Part shown: positions 7,316 through 16,313 of the stretch, piece by piece
How positions within the stretch are numbered: position 1 is the first letter of the stretch
Layout of the letters: each line of letters opens with the position of its first letter
Assembly (NCBI GenBank): GCA_016714025.1
Contig: JADJOB010000002.1
Coordinates: forward strand, 2,388,001-2,452,000
Source: Saprospiraceae bacterium
Lineage (GTDB): Bacteria > Bacteroidota > Bacteroidia > Chitinophagales > Saprospiraceae
Length of the DNA: 64,000 nt
Direction of reading: 5' to 3'
Position numbers and translations under genes: made by a program
The notes under the pieces: generated by a model
The model's input: the letters and a program-made list of their open reading frames with translations, nothing else
The model's database searches: none
What the model was told of the DNA's origin: nothing

Positions 7316-9397
7316 ATGAAAAAGTATCTCATAGTCTTCTGTTTGTGTGGAATTAATCTGGTTTTAACCGCACAGCCAAATAAAGTTTGGAGTAAAATAT
7401 TTGGAGGAAATAATTCAGACGTTTGTACGACAATTTCGCAATATAATGACACCATGCTGATCGCAGCGGGCAAAAGTGCTTCAACAAATGTAGGTGGAAA
7501 TAAAGGGGCCGATGATTTCATGGTCTGCCAGTTTAGACCAAATGGGGATCAAATTCGAATTAAAACCTTTGGAGGGCCTCAAATTGAGCAGATCAGCAGT
7601 TATGTTACGCTTGCAAATGGGAATCTAATATTGGGTGGATTTACCAATGGAAAAGGTTCGGATGTATCAAACTTGTATGGTTTAACGGATATATGGGTTG
7701 TAGGTTATAATCCACATACCGGAACTAAGCTTTGGGAAAAAAGTATCGGCGGTACCAATAATGATCAGTGCAACGATTTGTTTTACCTGGAACCGGGTAG
7801 GGTATTTATTGCGGGTCACACCAAGTCCTTAGATAAAGACGTTGTTGCAAGTCCTACTAAAGGGGGAAATGACGTTTTAATTACTTCAATAGATGAGAAT
7901 GGTGCAATCATCAAAGCATTTACATTTGGAGGAACAAAAGATGAAACAGCTAAGAAAATTCTTCGTTCAGATGCGTTTGGTGGACAAATGTTAGTTTTTG
8001 GCGAATCTGAATCCAATGACATGGATTTTAATGGCTTGAGTAAAGGAAAGAAAGATATATTCATTTTAAAGATCAATAGAAATATTAATAAAGTATTTCT
8101 CACCACCATTGGAGGGCCGGGAGACGATCTGTTTGGAGATGCAATTAATTTAGGAGATAATGGAATGATAATTTTTGGAACCGTTGCTACTCCGGGTGGA
8201 CAGGTTGACAGCTTAAAAGGGGCAAAAGATATATGGATGGCGAAATTGGATAAAAACGGGGTCTTGGAATGGACTAAGAATATTGGCGGTAAAAATGACG
8301 AAACGTCGGTAAAAGCGCAATTGGACAAAGATGGGAATATTATTTTTTTAGGAAACTCAAATTCGAGGGATCAGGATATTACTGGTAATTATGGAGGTAG
8401 TGACGTTTTACTAATGAAATTAGATACTTCAGGTACTATTTTATGGCAAAAAAACTATGGAGGAACAGCTGGAGATAATGCAGGAGCATTTTGTTTTGGA
8501 ACAGATGGTTCAGTTTATGTTGTTTCTCAAAGTTTTAGTATTAACAACGATCTTCCGGCTAACAATACGGCTGCTCCGGATTTTTGGACACTTAAAGTGT
8601 TTGAGTGCACAGCAGTTGAATCAAATCATACTAGCTCAGTGTGCATAGGGGATACCATACTTATAAACGGAAGGAAATATTATTCTGGATTTGAAAGTGG
8701 TGTAGATACTTTAAAAAGGTCAACGATCAATGGCTGCGATAGCATCGTTCATGTAACAGTTATTGTAAATCCATCTTCTATTAACCAAATTGTCGATACA
8801 TTGTGTTATGATGATTCTGTTCGCATCAACAATGTTGTGTTTACAAGACAAAATCCAATTCAGACATTTAAATTATCAAATCAATATGGTTGTGATAGTT
8901 TTCTGTTAGTAGATCTATTATTTAATTCTGAACTTTTACTAAAAGATAGTATCATAACAAAAGATGATGGAAATGGTACAGGCTGCATTACCATTGAGAT
9001 GGAAGGAGGATGTCAACCGTATTCGTATCATTGGAATAATGGTGTATCCGGACCTTTAAATTGCAATTTAGTAACAGGAGTTTACACTGTTGAAGTAAAA
9101 GATTGTTTAGGTTGTACGAAAATATACACTTTTAAAGTTGGAACCACTGTTGGCAATAACAATGGCATTCCGGAGCCATTCCAATATTTAGTAACAAATG
9201 AAAAAATTCTGGTTCAATCTAATTTGGAATCAATAGTTTCTTATGAGCTGATAAGCTCAGATGGACGAATCATTCAGTCGAGATCGGTCAGGAATGCTCA
9301 TTTTGAACTAATCAGAAGTGATATCCCAAGAGGCTGGCTAAATCTGAATTTTAAACTTAAAAATGGCCAAATCCGACAATTTAGTTTTGTGAACTAA
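7316..9397 (+). CDS. Secreted SBBP-repeat protein with a C-terminal sorting-type domain
   Basis: 693 residues with a signal peptide (cleavage near LTAQ). Residues ~20-440 hold about seven repeats around an FGG or IGG core, for example IFGGNNSDVC, IGGTNNDQCND, FGGTKDETAKK, IGGPGDDLFGDA, IGGKNDETSV and YGGTAGDNAG; this is the SBBP/beta-propeller repeat pattern. A Cys-containing linker domain (CxGDTILINGRKY) follows, then about 70 terminal residues resembling a type IX secretion sorting domain (VSYELISSDGRIIQS). Likely a cell-surface or secreted protein; ligand unknown. Confidence 0.8.
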   Translation: MKKYLIVFCLCGINLVLTAQPNKVWSKIFGGNNSDVCTTISQYNDTMLIAAGKSASTNVGGNKGADDFMVCQFRPNGDQIRIKTFGGPQIEQISSYVTLANGNLILGGFTNGKGSDVSNLYGLTDIWVVGYNPHTGTKLWEKSIGGTNNDQCNDLFYLEPGRVFIAGHTKSLDKDVVASPTKGGNDVLITSIDENGAIIKAFTFGGTKDETAKKILRSDAFGGQMLVFGESESNDMDFNGLSKGKKDIFILKINRNINKVFLTTIGGPGDDLFGDAINLGDNGMIIFGTVATPGGQVDSLKGAKDIWMAKLDKNGVLEWTKNIGGKNDETSVKAQLDKDGNIIFLGNSNSRDQDITGNYGGSDVLLMKLDTSGTILWQKNYGGTAGDNAGAFCFGTDGSVYVVSQSFSINNDLPANNTAAPDFWTLKVFECTAVESNHTSSVCIGDTILINGRKYYSGFESGVDTLKRSTINGCDSIVHVTVIVNPSSINQIVDTLCYDDSVRINNVVFTRQNPIQTFKLSNQYGCDSFLLVDLLFNSELLLKDSIITKDDGNGTGCITIEMEGGCQPYSYHWNNGVSGPLNCNLVTGVYTVEVKDCLGCTKIYTFKVGTTVGNNNGIPEPFQYLVTNEKILVQSNLESIVSYELISSDGRIIQSRSVRNAHFELIRSDIPRGWLNLNFKLKNGQIRQFSFVN

Positions 9398-9513
9398 GCG
9401 GTATTTCTTGGTTTTGTTTAATTTTGTGCGCTTTTTAAATAAGGGTTTTGATTTTTTGAGATATCGAGTCCAAAAATATCAAGGATACCAAAGCAATCTG
9501 TTTATAGAATTTT

Positions 9514-9587
9514 GGTCCCGTAGCTCAATTGGATAGAGCAACTGCCTTCTAAGCAGTAGGTTACACGTTCGAACCGTGTCGGGATCA
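9514..9587 (+). tRNA. tRNA-Arg (anticodon TCT)
   Basis: 74-nt cloverleaf. Acceptor GGTCCCG at 9514-9520 pairs with CGGGATC at 9580-9586. The D-arm contains AGCTCAATTGGATAGAGC, the anticodon loop is CTTCTAA (anticodon TCT, reading AGA), and the T-loop is TTCGAAC. No CCA is encoded. It lies between two protein genes. Confidence 0.97.
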
Positions 9588-9610
9588 CTTCTTTTAAAAT
9601 TCAATAATTT

Positions 9611-10351
9611 ATGATCAGAAATTTAGTTGCCATTTCTTTCTTGTTTTGGCTCTGCACGTTTAATTCATTTGGACAATTTTCTAAAGGCATGATTCGAATG
9701 GAGGTTGCAGGTATGAAAATGAATGGAGAAGATGCACCCCCAGAAATGGCTTCCATGTTGGGCAATATGCAGGTTATTGTTTATTCTAATGGTATAATTC
9801 AAAAAAATGTAATGTCCATGATGATGATGAAAAATAGCACGATCCTGGACTCCAAAAAAGATTCTGTATTTCTTTACATGGATATGATGGGCAAAAAGTA
9901 CTTAATCGCTGATCAAATGAATAAAGCTAATAAGGATGCCATTAAAGACAGTCCTGAGCAAGCCATTTCTGTGAAAGAATTTCCTGAAGACACGAAAGAG
10001 ATTTTAGGGCATGTTTGTAAACGGGTCGATTTAAAAATGATGGTGCCTTCAATGGGTACAGAAGGGGGGAGCAATTCTGCAAATGAAATAACTATAAAGA
10101 CATACGTGACAAAGGATTTAAATTTTGATCCATCCTTTATCAGTCAAAATAACCGTACCATAAAATTGGACGGGACTCCACTTGAATTCTCCATGCTGAT
10201 GGGTACCGGTAGTTTCCAATTGGAATTGCAAATGGTAGCAAAAGAATTAAAAGCCGAAATTAATCCGGACGATTTATTGCCTCCATCAGGTAATTTCAAA
10301 AGGTATACAATGGAGGAATTTCAAAAAGAAGTTTCGAAAATGGGCCGTTAA
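9611..10351 (+). CDS. Secreted DUF4412-like protein
   Basis: 246 residues with a signal peptide (cleavage near FNSFGQ). The mature protein has the plan of DUF4412/GLPGLI-type periplasmic proteins: a Met-rich strand (SMMMMKNSTILDSKKDSV), YLIADQMNK, and an EILGHVCKRVDLKM segment with one Cys. Function is unknown in the family. It is convergent with yajC and overlaps it by four bases. Confidence 0.6.
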   Translation: MIRNLVAISFLFWLCTFNSFGQFSKGMIRMEVAGMKMNGEDAPPEMASMLGNMQVIVYSNGIIQKNVMSMMMMKNSTILDSKKDSVFLYMDMMGKKYLIADQMNKANKDAIKDSPEQAISVKEFPEDTKEILGHVCKRVDLKMMVPSMGTEGGSNSANEITIKTYVTKDLNFDPSFISQNNRTIKLDGTPLEFSMLMGTGSFQLELQMVAKELKAEINPDDLLPPSGNFKRYTMEEFQKEVSKMGR

Positions 10352-10629
10352 ATTTCGAGGAAATATTTGTCTCTTATAGCATCACTTGCTTCTTTAGAAA
10401 TACTCGATTTCAAAACTTTTATAAAGCTTTTTGAATCTAATTGGAGCTCAATAACAAGATCATCAATTTTAGTTATCCGACCAATAATTCCTGATTGCGT
10501 TACAACCTGATCACCTTTTTTAATTTCTGTAATGAAAAGATTTTGAGCTTTTTGTTGTTTGGTTTTTGGAAGTATAAAAAATACATACATGATTCCAAAA
10601 AGAATTACATAAAGAATAATAATACTCAT
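10348..10629 (-). CDS. yajC: Preprotein translocase accessory subunit YajC
   Basis: Small single-pass membrane protein of the SecDF-YajC complex. 93 residues: N-terminal membrane segment (about 2-20), PKTKQQKAQ, then the conserved KKGDQVVTQSGIIGRITKI type segment (residues ~40-58). Start ATG at 10629. It follows the DUF1573 gene by nine bases on the same strand, a gene pair often seen in Bacteroidota. Confidence 0.95.
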   Translation of the reverse strand: MSIIILYVILFGIMYVFFILPKTKQQKAQNLFITEIKKGDQVVTQSGIIGRITKIDDLVIELQLDSKSFIKVLKSSISKEASDAIRDKYFLEI

Positions 10630-10638
10630 AAATAGTTT

Positions 10639-11091
10639 TTATTTTAGTACGTTGCCTATTAATTGAACTTTTGTTATCGCAGGATTTGTATTGGAATAGA
10701 TGGTAAACGTTTTCTCTTGAGTTCCAATTTGGTCCTGCGTTGTAAAAATAATGTTTAATGAAGTAGAATCACCTGATTCTATTTGGTTTTTTGAAATTTC
10801 TGGTTTAGCGCATCCACAAGAACTGCTGACATTGCTGATAAGCAAGCTTGCTTTGCCGCGATTATATATAACAAACTCTCGACGGATGGTATCTCCACGA
10901 TGTACCATTCCAAAATCGAGTACGCGCTCTTTAACATCCAGGATGGGTATGCTGACCGAATCAAGAATTCCTGACGCAGTAGTAGGGTTGTGAATCAGCT
11001 TATTGTATTCATTTACAGGGAGTTCTGTTTTGTTTCGACATGCTCCCCAAACTGTAAAAAATATAAGATATTTGCAGTAAGTAGTATTCAC
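10639..11091 (-). CDS. DUF1573 envelope protein
   Basis: 150 residues. The N-terminus is hydrophobic and ends at GAC, compatible with a lipoprotein signal. The core FDFG-like segment (VLDFGMVHRGDTIRREF), NVSSSCGCAKPEI and the Ig-like strands that follow match DUF1573. The family is abundant in Bacteroidota and probably folds as an ASH/Ig-like domain; its role is unknown. It lies upstream of yajC on the same transcript. Confidence 0.85.
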   Translation of the reverse strand: MNTTYCKYLIFFTVWGACRNKTELPVNEYNKLIHNPTTASGILDSVSIPILDVKERVLDFGMVHRGDTIRREFVIYNRGKASLLISNVSSSCGCAKPEISKNQIESGDSTSLNIIFTTQDQIGTQEKTFTIYSNTNPAITKVQLIGNVLK

Positions 11092-11118
11092 GCTACAAAA
11101 GTATTAAAAGCAATCTAA

Positions 11119-11658
11119 TTGAAATGTCCACCTCTTAAGCCAAAACTTAGCCTGATTGGTATGCCAGGATCTGGTAAAACCTGGTTAGCGAACGCGCTGA
11201 AAACGGAATTAGGCTTGGATGTACTGGATCTGGATCATTATTTTGAAGCGCAATCCGGAATGACGATTCCTCAATTTTGGAAGCAATATGGAGAAGCACA
11301 GTTTAGAGTCCTGGAACGATATTATATGTTTGAATTGCTTGATTCTCAGGTTTCAATAATTGCAATGGGTGGCGGAACGCCTTGCTTTCTTAATAATCTG
11401 GATTGTATTAAAAAACAAAGTTTCTGTCTTTATCTTAAGGCTGATTTAGCTCAATTGGAAGCTAAAAATGATTTTAATAACAGGCCACAATTTGCAGGCA
11501 ATGCAATTAATGCTTACTTTTTGGAAATGCTTTACCTAAAACGAAGGAAGTGGTATGAACGTGCTGATTTGATTGTTGAGAATGATTTCAATGAACTAAA
11601 TGTACTTGATAATGTTAAAAATATTTGTATAAATTACTTTAAGAGCAAGTTACTTTAA
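11119..11658 (+). CDS. aroK: Shikimate kinase
   Basis: Phosphorylates shikimate at the 3-hydroxyl in aromatic amino acid synthesis. 179 residues. Seen: Walker A GMPGSGKTWL (residues ~14-23), DLDHYFEAQSGMTIPQFW with the shikimate-binding Asp, GEAQFRVLER, and AMGGGTPC. The start is a TTG at 11119 (reading TTG AAA TGT), 14 residues before the P-loop strand; no ATG fits better. trxB follows after one base. Confidence 0.93.
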   Translation: MKCPPLKPKLSLIGMPGSGKTWLANALKTELGLDVLDLDHYFEAQSGMTIPQFWKQYGEAQFRVLERYYMFELLDSQVSIIAMGGGTPCFLNNLDCIKKQSFCLYLKADLAQLEAKNDFNNRPQFAGNAINAYFLEMLYLKRRKWYERADLIVENDFNELNVLDNVKNICINYFKSKLL

Positions 11659-11659
11659 A

Positions 11660-12598
11660 ATGGAAAACAAAATTCATCATACGATAATCATTGGTTCTGG
11701 TCCAGCCGGTTACACAGCGGCCATCTACGCCGCACGTGCCAATATGCATCCACTGTTATTTACTGGCATAGAACCAGGAGGTCAATTAATGATTACTACA
11801 GAGGTAGAAAATTATCCTGGATATTTTGATGGTGTTCATGGGCCTAAAATGATGGAGGATTTTCAAAAACAAGCACAGCGATTTCATACAGACATACGAT
11901 ATGAAGTGATCGCTAAAGTTGACTTTTCAGGTCCAGTGCATAAAATCTGGACAGAATCAGGGGAAGAGTTTTTAGCACATACCGTAATCATATCAACTGG
12001 TGCAAGTGCTAAATGGCTTGGGCTTGATTCTGAAAAAAGATTAATGAATAAGGGAGTTTCTGCATGTGCTGTTTGTGATGGATTTTTCTTTAGAGGAATG
12101 GATGTTGCAGTGGTGGGTGCCGGTGACACAGCTGCTGAAGAAGCCAGTTACCTGGCTAAACTCTGTCCAAAAGTACATTTATTGGTTAGGCGTGATGCGA
12201 TGCGGGCATCTAAAATTATGCAGGAACGCGTATTAAATAATCCGAAAATAATTGTTCATTGGGATACTGAAACCCAGGAAATATTGGGTAATGAAGAAGT
12301 AGAAGCAGTCCGTGTAATCAATAATAAAACACAAGCTATTTCTGAAATACCTGTTAAAGCATTTTTTGTTGCAATTGGCCACCAACCAAATTCTGGGCCA
12401 TTTGTAAACTGGATAGACATGGATGAACAGCAATACATCAAAACTATACCTGGGACAAGTCGTACCAACCGCCCGGGGGTATTTGCATGTGGAGACGTTC
12501 AGGATAGAATCTATAGGCAAGCAGTAACTGCAGCTGGCACTGGTTGCATGGCAGCCCTTGATGCGGAGCGCTATCTGGTAGAAAACCACATAATTTAA
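11660..12598 (+). CDS. trxB: Thioredoxin-disulfide reductase
   Basis: FAD/NADPH flavoenzyme that reduces thioredoxin. 312 residues, the usual length. Seen: FAD motif GSGPAGYTAAIYAARAN near the start, the redox centre CAVCDG (about residues 136-141), the NADPH motif GAGDTAAEEASYL, and the C-terminal FAD motif GVFACGDVQDRIYRQA. It follows aroK and overlaps the end of dnaG by four bases in convergent orientation. Confidence 0.97.
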   Translation: MENKIHHTIIIGSGPAGYTAAIYAARANMHPLLFTGIEPGGQLMITTEVENYPGYFDGVHGPKMMEDFQKQAQRFHTDIRYEVIAKVDFSGPVHKIWTESGEEFLAHTVIISTGASAKWLGLDSEKRLMNKGVSACAVCDGFFFRGMDVAVVGAGDTAAEEASYLAKLCPKVHLLVRRDAMRASKIMQERVLNNPKIIVHWDTETQEILGNEEVEAVRVINNKTQAISEIPVKAFFVAIGHQPNSGPFVNWIDMDEQQYIKTIPGTSRTNRPGVFACGDVQDRIYRQAVTAAGTGCMAALDAERYLVENHII

Positions 12599-14544
12599 TT
12601 AATAACAACGGTGTTTAATAAGCTGGCAATGTAATTGCGCTGGTTTACAATATGTTGATGGGATTTTAATTCGAGTTGCAATTCTTCTTCAGGGATTTCA
12701 TCAAGACGGATCCTTCGTTCGAATTCTGTTATGGCCTTATTGAATTTTTTCAACTTAAACCGCAGTATGGAATTCTCAATGTCTGATTTATAATTAAATT
12801 CCGGGGCTTGTTGTGTGCTTAGAAAAATGCCGTGTTTTTCTTCCCAATTGCTGCTGTATTCGTACTTATTTATACTAAAATTTAAAGCCAATTTTGAAAT
12901 ATTCGAATCTTGATGATTCAAATAATAATTTAAGTCTGGCGTTTTGCCATGACTGAGTTGATTCGAAACATCAAGAATAAATTGTTTTAGCAATTCGTTT
13001 TCAAAAAATGCAAGAGTATCCGCTATGTTTTCAATAATAAATTCTGCATAATGGATGTCATCTTGAGAATTTACTTTATGATGACCATATAATATAAGAA
13101 TTCTACAAATGTCAATTTCTTGAAATTCATCATTTGAAATTGATATTTGGCCAGAATGTGATTTGATTGTTTCATCAGATGAAATTTCATTCAGTATTTT
13201 TTGATCATTTTCTAATGCTTCTCTTTTTTGCCTGAATGCTTTGTTTTTAATTTCGTCGCTGATTATCTTGTTGCATGCAGAAATTAAACTGACTTCATCA
13301 ATTCCAAGAATTCCGGCAGCCTGCTGAAGATAGATACTTCTTTTTATTGGATCATCGACTTTTGCTATGGTTTGAATGATATCTTTTGCAGCAATCGATT
13401 TTTTTATCGGATCATTCTTTATTTCAGTAGAATGTAAGTTTAGTTTATAAATTATAAAATCTTTCGCCTCTTCTGCTACAAATTTTTCAAATGCTTCGGA
13501 TCCGATTTTGCGAATAAATTCATCAGGGTCCTCATTTCCCGGGATTAATATTATTTTAACGTCCAACCCTCCTTGAATCAGTAAATCAATTCCGCGCATG
13601 GCCGCTTTGATTCCTGCGGGATCTCCATCATACAAGAGACTTACTTGTTGTGTGAATCGCTTTAGTAAATGGACTTGCTCTTCTGTCAACGAGGTACCCG
13701 ATGATGCAACCACGTTTTCAATGCCGGCTTGGTGTAAAGCCATGACGTCAGTATATCCTTCAACTAAGAAACAATTGTTTTTGTCCCGAATGCTTTTCTT
13801 GGCTAAATGTAAACCGTAGAGTGTTTTGCTTTTGTGGTAGAGTTCGGTCTCTGGTGAATTAATATATTTTGGAGATTTAGAATCTGTAACCAAATGCCTT
13901 CCTGCAAATGCAATTGGTTTTCCTGTTAAATTATGTATAGGAAAAATGACACGGTTCCTAAAAAAATCTTTCTGTTGCGCGCTTACCAATCCAAGCTTTT
14001 GAAGGAATTCCAATTTATATCCTTCTTGCAACGCTTTTTTTAATAGGCCATCCGTTTCATCAAAAGCGAAACCTAATTCAAATGTTTCGATGGTTTGTTC
14101 AAGAAATCCGCGTTGTTTAAAATAGGATAATGCAACAGATTGACCAATTGGATCATTTGTTAAATTGTTTTTATAATAATTTAGAGCAAATTGGTTTATG
14201 ATGTATAGACTCTCTAATTCCTGTTGTGTTTCTGGATTTACATCTGGTTTAAAAGTCTCTTCAAGTGTTATCTGATATTTTTTAGCAAGCGTTCTTATTG
14301 CTTCAGGAAAACTGAGTTGTTCAACTTCCATTACAAATTGAACCGTGTTGCCTCCTTTACCGCAACCGAAACATTTAAAAATATTCTTTGAAGGAGACAC
14401 AGAAAAAGAAGGAGTTTTCTCCTTATGGAAAGGACATAAGCCAATTAAATTAGATCCGCGATTTTTTAAATCTACATAATCCCGCACTACGTCTTCAATA
14501 CGCGCTATTTCAAATACTTCTTCAATTGATTTTGAACTAATCAT
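12595..14544 (-). CDS. dnaG: DNA primase
   Basis: Synthesises RNA primers for chromosomal replication. 649 residues. Seen: CHC2 zinc domain (CPFHKEKTPSFSVSP, then FKCFGCGKGGN; residues ~38-66), the RNA polymerase domain with TOPRIM motifs FLVEGYTDVMALHQAG and SLLYDGDPAG (residues ~260-320), and a C-terminal helicase-interaction region with little similarity to model bacteria. Start ATG at 14544. dapB lies 46 bases upstream on the same strand. Confidence 0.97.
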   Translation of the reverse strand: MISSKSIEEVFEIARIEDVVRDYVDLKNRGSNLIGLCPFHKEKTPSFSVSPSKNIFKCFGCGKGGNTVQFVMEVEQLSFPEAIRTLAKKYQITLEETFKPDVNPETQQELESLYIINQFALNYYKNNLTNDPIGQSVALSYFKQRGFLEQTIETFELGFAFDETDGLLKKALQEGYKLEFLQKLGLVSAQQKDFFRNRVIFPIHNLTGKPIAFAGRHLVTDSKSPKYINSPETELYHKSKTLYGLHLAKKSIRDKNNCFLVEGYTDVMALHQAGIENVVASSGTSLTEEQVHLLKRFTQQVSLLYDGDPAGIKAAMRGIDLLIQGGLDVKIILIPGNEDPDEFIRKIGSEAFEKFVAEEAKDFIIYKLNLHSTEIKNDPIKKSIAAKDIIQTIAKVDDPIKRSIYLQQAAGILGIDEVSLISACNKIISDEIKNKAFRQKREALENDQKILNEISSDETIKSHSGQISISNDEFQEIDICRILILYGHHKVNSQDDIHYAEFIIENIADTLAFFENELLKQFILDVSNQLSHGKTPDLNYYLNHQDSNISKLALNFSINKYEYSSNWEEKHGIFLSTQQAPEFNYKSDIENSILRFKLKKFNKAITEFERRIRLDEIPEEELQLELKSHQHIVNQRNYIASLLNTVVIN

Positions 14545-14590
14545 ATTCCTAATAAGAAACTCATAATAAGCTAAAGTGTTGACAATTAGA

Positions 14591-15313
14591 TTAAATAGAA
14601 TTTAATCCTAAAACATCCCGCATCGTAAAATTTCCTCTTTTTCCTATTAAAAATTCAGCTGCTAAAACGGCACCCAGGGCATATCCATCCCGATTGTGAG
14701 CGGTGTGTTTAATTTCAAGAGTATCAATAGTTGAGTTATAGTTGATTTGGTGAATACCAACTACAGGATCTTTTCGCTCAGAATATATTGGAAGTGTTTC
14801 AGATGAAAGTTGCTTGTCTAAACTCCAAGAGCTATAATTTGGATGGTTTCCAATAATATCCTGGGCCAGGCTGATTGCAGTGCCACTAGGAGCATCTTTT
14901 TTATGCGTATGGTGCACCTCATGAATTGAACACTGATATTCCGGCCTGGAACCCATTAATTGAGCCAACTTTCTATTAAGTTCAAAAAACAGTTGAACGC
15001 CAATTGAAAAATTTGATGCAAAAATGAATGCGCTATTTGATTGCTTTAAAGCATCCTGGATTTCATCCCAGGCATCTGTCCATCCGGTAGTGCCACAAAT
15101 TACAGGACATTGCATTTTAAAACATGTTTTTAAATGATTTACAGCTGCTTCTGGAGAAGAAAATTCGATTGCGATGTCTGAGTCAGCAAGTGCTTTTTCA
15201 AGAAACGGTTCTTCATTTCTACCCAATTTATAAGCTACCTGATGACCTCTTAGTAAAAGTTGCTGCTCAATAGCACGACCCATTTTGCCAAATCCGATTA
15301 AACATACCTTCAT
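14591..15313 (-). CDS. dapB: 4-hydroxy-tetrahydrodipicolinate reductase
   Basis: NAD(P)H-dependent step of lysine and diaminopimelate synthesis. 240 residues, on the short side typical of Bacteroidota. Seen: nucleotide-binding GFGKMGRAIEQQL at the N-terminus, CGTTGW, FASNFSIGVQLFF, the catalytic His region HEVHHTHKKDAPSGTA (residues ~135-150) and the C-terminal HTAHNRDGYALGAV. Start ATG at 15313. Confidence 0.96.
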   Translation of the reverse strand: MKVCLIGFGKMGRAIEQQLLLRGHQVAYKLGRNEEPFLEKALADSDIAIEFSSPEAAVNHLKTCFKMQCPVICGTTGWTDAWDEIQDALKQSNSAFIFASNFSIGVQLFFELNRKLAQLMGSRPEYQCSIHEVHHTHKKDAPSGTAISLAQDIIGNHPNYSSWSLDKQLSSETLPIYSERKDPVVGIHQINYNSTIDTLEIKHTAHNRDGYALGAVLAAEFLIGKRGNFTMRDVLGLNSI

Positions 15314-15461
15314 ATATTGCTATAAATCAATTAATTATAATTTTGTCACGCAAATTATTGCGTTAAGACTTAAGAATATCAAAATTAAAAGTCTAAGTTG
15401 GCAATTAAGCATAAATTTGTTTGTTACTAGGAAATAATTATCTAAAGAAAAGGCTTAAAAT

Positions 15462-16313
15462 ATGGGTTGGTTTAAACGGCTCAAGGAAGGTATATCGACT
15501 GCGACGAAAGTTAAAAAGGAAACCCCGGATGGAATTTGGTATAAATGTCCGGAATGTTCTGAAATGTTGACAACCAAACAATTAAAGGAAAATTTTCACA
15601 AATGTCCGAAATGTAATTACCATCAAAGGATTAGTTCTGACCAATATTTTGAAATCCTGTTTGATGGAAACTATGAGATTTTGTTTGATAATCTGGTTTC
15701 TTATGATTTCTTGAATTTTACAGATTTGCAATCTTATTCCAAACGGCTGGAAGATGCAAGAAAAACAGCGGATCACAAGGATTCCATAACTGTGGCTGCC
15801 GGAGTAATCAATGGTAGAAAATTAGTCATCGCTGCGATGGACTTTACTTTTATTGGGGGTTCAATGGGCAGTGTTATGGGTGAAAAAATCAGCCGTGCAA
15901 TTGATTTTTGTTTAGAGCATAAAGCCCCCTTAATGATTATTTCTAAATCTGGAGGTGCGCGTATGATGGAATCTGCATTTTCCTTAATGCAAATGGCCAA
16001 AACATCGGCAAAACTAACTTTGTTAGCCAAAAATCAAATTCCCTATTTTTCCTTTTTGACAGATCCTACAACTGGAGGCGTCACAGCATCTTTTGCAATG
16101 CTTGGAGACATTAACTTTTCGGAACCAAATGCACTCATTGGGTTTGCCGGGCCAAGAGTTGTTAAAGAAACCATTAAAAGAGATTTGCCGGAAGGATTTC
16201 AAAGATCAGAATTCTTGTTGGAAAATGGTTTTCTTGATTTTATAGTAGACCGGAAAGATCTTAAAACTTCAGTCAGTGATTTATTGGATTTGTTTAATGT
16301 CTCTGAAAATTAA
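15462..16313 (+). CDS. accD: Acetyl-CoA carboxylase carboxyltransferase subunit beta
   Basis: Carboxyltransferase half-subunit that moves CO2 from biotin to acetyl-CoA for fatty acid synthesis. 283 residues. Seen: four-cysteine zinc ribbon (CPECSEM and CPKCNYH, residues ~29-50), then the crotonase-like core with GGSMGSVMGEKI, KSGGARMMESAFSLMQMAK and PTTGGVTASFAMLGD. Start ATG at 15462. It overlaps the end of bshC by four bases, in convergent orientation. Confidence 0.97.
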   Translation: MGWFKRLKEGISTATKVKKETPDGIWYKCPECSEMLTTKQLKENFHKCPKCNYHQRISSDQYFEILFDGNYEILFDNLVSYDFLNFTDLQSYSKRLEDARKTADHKDSITVAAGVINGRKLVIAAMDFTFIGGSMGSVMGEKISRAIDFCLEHKAPLMIISKSGGARMMESAFSLMQMAKTSAKLTLLAKNQIPYFSFLTDPTTGGVTASFAMLGDINFSEPNALIGFAGPRVVKETIKRDLPEGFQRSEFLLENGFLDFIVDRKDLKTSVSDLLDLFNVSEN

